Both the position numbers and the translations under genes were made by a program. Shown one piece after another: positions 60,613-64,000 of a stretch of 64,000 nucleotides of DNA (its first letter is position 1; every line of letters begins with the position of its first letter). This DNA comes from Pseudooceanicola sp. HF7 (GTDB taxonomy: Bacteria; Pseudomonadota; Alphaproteobacteria; Rhodobacterales; Rhodobacteraceae). The DNA lies in NCBI RefSeq assembly GCF_011806405.1, contig NZ_JAATOW010000003.1, positions 186,001 to 250,000 of the forward strand. The letters are read 5' to 3'. The notes under the pieces were generated by a model. It searched no databases. It was given only the letters and a program-made list of their open reading frames with translations, and was not told the origin of the DNA.

Positions 60613-61608
60613 TTAGTTCAGCCGCGACACCACGTAGCTGGCCAGGTCGGCCAGCACGTTGCGCAGATCGCTTTCCGGAAGCACCTCGAGAGAGGCGCGC
60701 GCCTTGTCCGCCCAGGCGTAGGCGCTGTCGCGGGTGCTTTCCAGCGCGGCGTGCTTTGCCAGGAGGGAGAGCGCGGTTTCCAGATCGCCGTCCTCCTGCT
60801 TGCCGCGCCCGATGGTGCGGTGCCAGAAGGCGCGTTCGTCCTCATCGGCGCCGGCAATCGCGCGGATCACCGGCAGGGTAAGCTTGCGCTCGCGGAAGTC
60901 ATCTCCCACGTTCTTGCCGGTCTGGCCGCTGTCGCCCTGGTAATCGAGCAGGTCGTCCGCCATCTGGAAGGCGATGCCAAGCGCGTCGCCGTAATCCCGG
61001 AGCGCTTTCACCTGGTCTTCCGGCGCATCCGACAGCACCGCCCCGGCTTCGGTCGCGGCCGAGAAGAGCGCGGCGGTCTTGCCGCGGATCACCTTCAGGT
61101 AGGTCTCTTCGCTGGTGGCGATGTTGCGCGCGACGGAAAGCTGCAGCACCTCGCCTTCCGCGATGGTGGCAGAGGCGCTGGCAAGGATCTTGAGGACCCG
61201 CAGGTTACCCGGCTCCACCATCAGTTCAAACGCGCGCGCGAACAGGTAGTCGCCCACCAGGACCGAAGATTGATTGTCCCACAGCAGGTTGGCGGTGGGG
61301 CGGCCCCGGCGCTGTTCGCTTTCGTCGACCACGTCATCATGCAGCAGGGTCGCGGTGTGGATGAATTCCACGGTCGCGGCCAGGTGCACATGGTAGCCGC
61401 CCGTGTACCCACAGAGCCTGGCCGCGGCGAGGGTCAGCATCGGGCGCAGGCGCTTGCCGCCGGCCTCGATCAGGTGGGCCGTGACCTCTGGTATGCGGGG
61501 GGCGTGTTCGGAGACCATCTTCTCCCGGATGAGGCTGTTGACCTCCTCCAGTTCGCCCCGAAGGGCTCCGGCTAGCGCGTCATGGGGTTTGGTGGCGAAT
61601 TGATCCAA
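60613..61608 (-). CDS. ispB: Polyprenyl (octaprenyl-type) diphosphate synthase
   Basis: This enzyme makes the long isoprenoid chain of ubiquinone from IPP. The 331-residue trans-prenyltransferase has GGKRLRPML, the first Asp-rich motif LLHDDVVDESEQRRG, and the second DDLLDYQGD. A TTG start at 61608 has GGGAGAC upstream at good spacing; the ATG at 61653 would leave only about 10 bp to the divergent DUF2007 gene, so I prefer the TTG. Chain length (C40 or C50) cannot be told. Confidence 0.93.
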   Translation of the reverse strand: MDQFATKPHDALAGALRGELEEVNSLIREKMVSEHAPRIPEVTAHLIEAGGKRLRPMLTLAAARLCGYTGGYHVHLAATVEFIHTATLLHDDVVDESEQRRGRPTANLLWDNQSSVLVGDYLFARAFELMVEPGNLRVLKILASASATIAEGEVLQLSVARNIATSEETYLKVIRGKTAALFSAATEAGAVLSDAPEDQVKALRDYGDALGIAFQMADDLLDYQGDSGQTGKNVGDDFRERKLTLPVIRAIAGADEDERAFWHRTIGRGKQEDGDLETALSLLAKHAALESTRDSAYAWADKARASLEVLPESDLRNVLADLASYVVSRLN

Positions 61609-61664
61609 ACCGGGTCTCCCGTATACGGCCTCGACAAATCGGGCGGGCTGCACATATTTGAGTG

Positions 61665-61889
61665 ATGATGAGACAGCTGCTGCGCACCAATGATCCCACC
61701 CGCCTCGCCTTTGCTCAGGCTTTGCTTCAGGGCGAGGATATAGACTGCTTTGAAATGGACGTAAATATGAGCGTGCTCGAAGGGTCCATAGGCATTCTGC
61801 CGCGCCGCCTGATGGTGCTGGAAGCGGATTACGACCGCGCGCGCGTGGTGCTTGCAGACAACGGCTTTGAAGAGCCGGGGGATCTGTGA
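61665..61889 (+). CDS. DUF2007 family protein
   Basis: This 74-residue small cytoplasmic protein matches DUF2007: LLRTNDPTRLAFAQALLQGEDIDC and LMVLEADYDRARVVL. Function is unknown. Starts at GTG 61662, ATG 61665 or ATG 61668 are all in frame with no clear ribosome site. The stop overlaps the methyltransferase GTG by 4 bp, indicating coupling. Confidence 0.88.
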   Translation: MMRQLLRTNDPTRLAFAQALLQGEDIDCFEMDVNMSVLEGSIGILPRRLMVLEADYDRARVVLADNGFEEPGDL

Positions 61890-62650
61890 GCTGGAGCGAC
61901 GAGGCACTGAGCCTGGACAGTTTCCTGGGCGGCCAGCTGCGACTTTATCAACCCAGAAAGGGCTATCGCGCGGGTGTCGACCCGGTGCTGCTGGCCGCGG
62001 CGGTGGTTGCGCGGGCCGGGCAGAGCCTGCTGGACCTTGGTTGCGGCGCGGGCACGGCGGCGCTTTGCGCGGGGCGGCGGGTGCCGGGGCTGCGGCTGGC
62101 CGGGCTGGAGCGTCAGGGGCCCTATGCGGCGCTGGCGCGGCGCAACGCGGCTGAAAACGGGCTGGAGATGGCGGTGCACGAGGGCGACCTGAACCATGTG
62201 CCCGCCGAATTGCGCCAACAGCGTTTTGACCATGTCATCGCCAACCCGCCCTACTTTCGCCGCGACGCCTCTACCCGGGCTGCCGCGCAGGACCGGGAAG
62301 GCGCGATGGGCGAGCAGACTCCGCTGGACCAATGGGTCGATACCGCCGCGCGGCGCTGCCTGCCGGGGGGCTATGTGACCTTCATCCACCGGGCAGAGCG
62401 CCTGCCGGAGCTGATGGGCGCCTTCTCTGCGCGGCTGGGCTCGCTTGAGCTGAAGCCGCTGTTGCCACGGCGCGGGCGCGAGGCGCAGCTGGTGCTGCTA
62501 AGGGGGCGCAAGGAGGGGCGGGCGGCCTTCCGGATGCATGCCGGCCTGGTGCTGCATGACGCGCCTCGTCACAGCACCGACAGGGAGGACTATACGCCCA
62601 AGGCGAGTCGCATCCTGAGGCACGGAGATCCGCTGGTTTTCACCGATTGA
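61886..62650 (+). CDS. N6-adenine-type methyltransferase (TrmN6-like)
   Basis: This 254-residue Rossmann-fold methyltransferase has SAM-binding LLDLGCGAGTAALC (about residues 48-61) and the catalytic N/DPPY motif as NPPYFRRD, the hallmark of N6-adenine or exocyclic-amine methylases. It is likely related to tRNA1(Val) A37 methyltransferase. The start is a GTG overlapping the DUF2007 stop. The LYQPRKGYRAGVDPVLLAA N-terminus matches the TrmN6 subgroup. Confidence 0.88.
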   Translation: MSWSDEALSLDSFLGGQLRLYQPRKGYRAGVDPVLLAAAVVARAGQSLLDLGCGAGTAALCAGRRVPGLRLAGLERQGPYAALARRNAAENGLEMAVHEGDLNHVPAELRQQRFDHVIANPPYFRRDASTRAAAQDREGAMGEQTPLDQWVDTAARRCLPGGYVTFIHRAERLPELMGAFSARLGSLELKPLLPRRGREAQLVLLRGRKEGRAAFRMHAGLVLHDAPRHSTDREDYTPKASRILRHGDPLVFTD

Positions 62651-62807
62651 GACGGCGGGATTTCGCGCGCCGTTAACCTTACGGAAGGACTTCCAGCCTT
62701 TTTTTCACTTTTCGTTAACAGCTTAGAGAGAGGCTCCATCTGCATCGTGACAGGATTGTAAAAATGTGCTGCACTGAAGGCACCCTAACTGTTGAGAGGA
62801 GACGATC

Positions 62808-62978
62808 ATGAGCTTGAGTTCCCACCTGGAAGAACTGAAGAAAAAGCACGCATCTCTCTCGGCCGCCGTGGATCGGGCACAGCGGTCGCCAGGCATGTCT
62901 GACCTGGAAATCACAGCCATGAAGAAACGCAAGCTAATGCTCAAGGAAGAGATCAACCGTCTGGCCGAAGTGCACTGA
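62808..62978 (+). CDS. DUF465 (YdcH) family protein
   Basis: A 56-residue helical hairpin protein begins MSLSSHLEELKKKHASLSAAV and ends LKEEINRLAEVH. It matches the DUF465/YdcH family of short coiled-coil proteins of unknown role. A GAGAGGAGACG ribosome site precedes the ATG. The 157 bp before it are AT-richer and probably hold its promoter. Confidence 0.92.
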   Translation: MSLSSHLEELKKKHASLSAAVDRAQRSPGMSDLEITAMKKRKLMLKEEINRLAEVH

Positions 62979-63056
62979 CGGAGAGTTTGCCCGCAGAATG
63001 CCAATCGTCCGTTAACCAGCCGTCACGCGCTTTTGGGAACAGGGCGCAGGTGAGGT

Positions 63057-63932
63057 TCAGGACGACACATCACCACGAAAAGAGGCGCGCGCGGCAAGCC
63101 CCGCGCCGCCTGTAATCAGAAGCGCCGCAAGGGCGATTTTCCAGGTCGGCTCTGCAATGCCGGCCAGGACCAGCGCCAGTGTGGACAGAAGCGGGGCGGC
63201 GTAGGATCCCACGCCTAGCAGCTGGATGTCGCCCCGTTTGACCCCCACATCCCAGGTGTAGAAGGCCAGGCCCACGGGCCCCAGGCCAAGCGCCAGGATG
63301 GACAGCCAGCCGAGCGGTTCCGCCGGCCAGGCCGTGGTTTCCAGCCCCAGGTGGAGCAGGAAAGAGATCAGGGACGTCGCCAGGCAGAAGACAGTGACCG
63401 CCGCCGTGGGCACGGAGGCGAAGCGGCGCGACAGGACCGAGTAGCCGGACCAGAACAGCGCACAGGTCAGCGCCAGCAGGTAGCCGTCCAAATAGGCCGG
63501 GTCATAGCCGCTGCGCCCGCCCAGGATGATCAGCGCCGCGCCGGCAAAGCCCAGCACCGCGCCCATCAGATGGGCCGGCCGCAGGCGTTCCCCCGGTAGC
63601 AGGCCGGAAAAGATCACGATCAGCAACGGCCAGAGATAGGCGATCAGCCCGGCTTCTGCGGCGGGGGCGCGGCGCAGCGCTGCGAAGTAGAGCGCGTGAT
63701 AGCCGCAAAGTCCCACGACACCCAGCACCCAAGCGGGCAGGGGGATGCCCCGCAGCGCGCGGAACTGGCCGGTTGCGCCGGTCCAGATCAGCCCGATCGT
63801 ACCGCCGATGGCAAAGCAGAGCGCATTGAGCTGAAGCGGTGGCACCGGAGAGGTGCCGACCGTGAAGAGCGCCAGCAGCGCCCAAAGAAGGATCGCGGTG
63901 AAGCCGATGGTCGTGGATTGGGCGCGTGTCAT
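63057..63932 (-). CDS. DMT superfamily (EamA) transporter
   Basis: This 291-residue inner-membrane permease has ten hydrophobic segments in two EamA repeats (LWALLALFTVGTSPVPPLQLN; ALTCALFWSGYSVLSRRF). It likely exports a metabolite such as an amino acid; no substrate evidence is present. It converges on the DUF465 gene. Confidence 0.93.
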   Translation of the reverse strand: MTRAQSTTIGFTAILLWALLALFTVGTSPVPPLQLNALCFAIGGTIGLIWTGATGQFRALRGIPLPAWVLGVVGLCGYHALYFAALRRAPAAEAGLIAYLWPLLIVIFSGLLPGERLRPAHLMGAVLGFAGAALIILGGRSGYDPAYLDGYLLALTCALFWSGYSVLSRRFASVPTAAVTVFCLATSLISFLLHLGLETTAWPAEPLGWLSILALGLGPVGLAFYTWDVGVKRGDIQLLGVGSYAAPLLSTLALVLAGIAEPTWKIALAALLITGGAGLAARASFRGDVSS

Positions 63933-63972
63933 GGTGGTCTGATGCGTCAGGCGTGCCTTGGGGTCAACGCGA

Positions 63973-64000
63973 AAGGGCCGCGGGGGGTACCGCGGCCCTT
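63973..64000. terminator. Hairpin at the window edge, probable terminator
   Basis: AAGGGCCGCGG-GGGGTA-CCGCGGCCCTT is a perfect 11-bp stem ending at the last base of the window, so the T-run (if any) cannot be seen. It most likely ends a gene converging from the right. Confidence 0.6.

Noticed and set aside
1-64000. CRISPR arrays, insertion sequences, prophage genes, integrases, toxin-antitoxin pairs or known anti-phage systems
   Set aside because: I found no regularly spaced repeats, transposase motifs or phage structural genes; nearly all intervals are occupied by housekeeping or metabolic genes.

Overview
The window is a stretch of ordinary, gene-dense chromosome from a high-GC alphaproteobacterium, almost certainly a member of the Roseobacter/Rhodobacterales group. 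The evidence is gene content and order: an Aap/Bzt-type amino-acid ABC transporter, the rpmH-rnpA-yidD-ttcA cluster followed by yidC-MOSC-engB and argB, uvrC near pgsA-moaD-moaE, a plant/alphaproteobacterial-type GshA, a free subunit IV of an aa3 oxidase, and a long acyl-CoA dehydrogenase resembling the DMSP-pathway DmdC family. I see no insertion sequence, prophage, CRISPR array or toxin-antitoxin pair.

Layout. 1-1.5 kb: end of an amino-acid ABC transporter. 1.6-4.1 kb: PcaC-like protein, SixA-like phosphatase, QueG-like ferredoxin and argB. 4.3-5.7 kb: two tandem paralogous outer-membrane beta-barrels. 5.7-12.9 kb: engB, MOSC protein, yidC, an EAL protein with a degenerate GGDEF domain, ttcA, yidD, rnpA and rpmH, all on the minus strand. 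13.2-14.9 kb: an orphan histidine kinase and tRNA-Arg(ACG). 15-19.8 kb: LprI-like protein, sodium:alanine symporter, CoxG-like protein and a two-gene ABC exporter ending in a REP-like element and a terminator. 19.9-26.4 kb: uvrC with an unusual AT-rich leader, SDR, Ca/Na antiporter, a zinc-ribbon microprotein, an S49 peptidase and pgsA-moaD-moaE. 26.4-33.8 kb: coiled-coil protein, BON/OmpA protein, ubiA, rsmE, GNAT protein, membrane protein, gshA and a DUF805 protein. 33.9-37.5 kb: plsY, a pyrC-like pseudo-enzyme, a tail-anchored protein and pyrB. 37.6-39.5 kb: a family-4-like uracil-DNA glycosylase, a LysE exporter and moaB. 39.6-44.5 kb: RND efflux adaptor and pump. 44.5-50.6 kb: DsbD-alpha-like protein, YqgE, Sua5, acyl-CoA dehydrogenase, MBL hydrolase, a DUF6173-like protein and COX IV. 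50.6-56.2 kb: lipoprotein, AzlDC, mobA, lytic transglycosylase, ispE and a TPR protein. 56.3-64 kb: ETF-QO, soxR with its operator and a divergent VOC gene, greA, polyprenyl synthase, a methyltransferase and a DMT exporter.

Functional threads. Molybdenum-cofactor genes (moaD, moaE, moaB, mobA) are scattered over four places. Envelope biogenesis is well represented (yidC/yidD, outer-membrane barrels, OmpA, DsbD-like protein, lytic transglycosylase, plsY, pgsA). Isoprenoid and quinone supply is represented by ispE, the polyprenyl synthase, ubiA and ETF-QO.

I found no single spectacular new system. The observations most worth a second look are: the dihydroorotase-like protein that has lost its metal ligands; the uracil-DNA glycosylase that has lost three of four Fe-S cysteines; a near-perfect SoxR operator in a 19-bp-spacer promoter facing a VOC gene; the AT-rich uvrC leader with a 19-residue double-proline mini-ORF, an FNR-like box and a DnaA box; and a lipoprotein with a possible permuted NlpC/P60 His/Cys layout.
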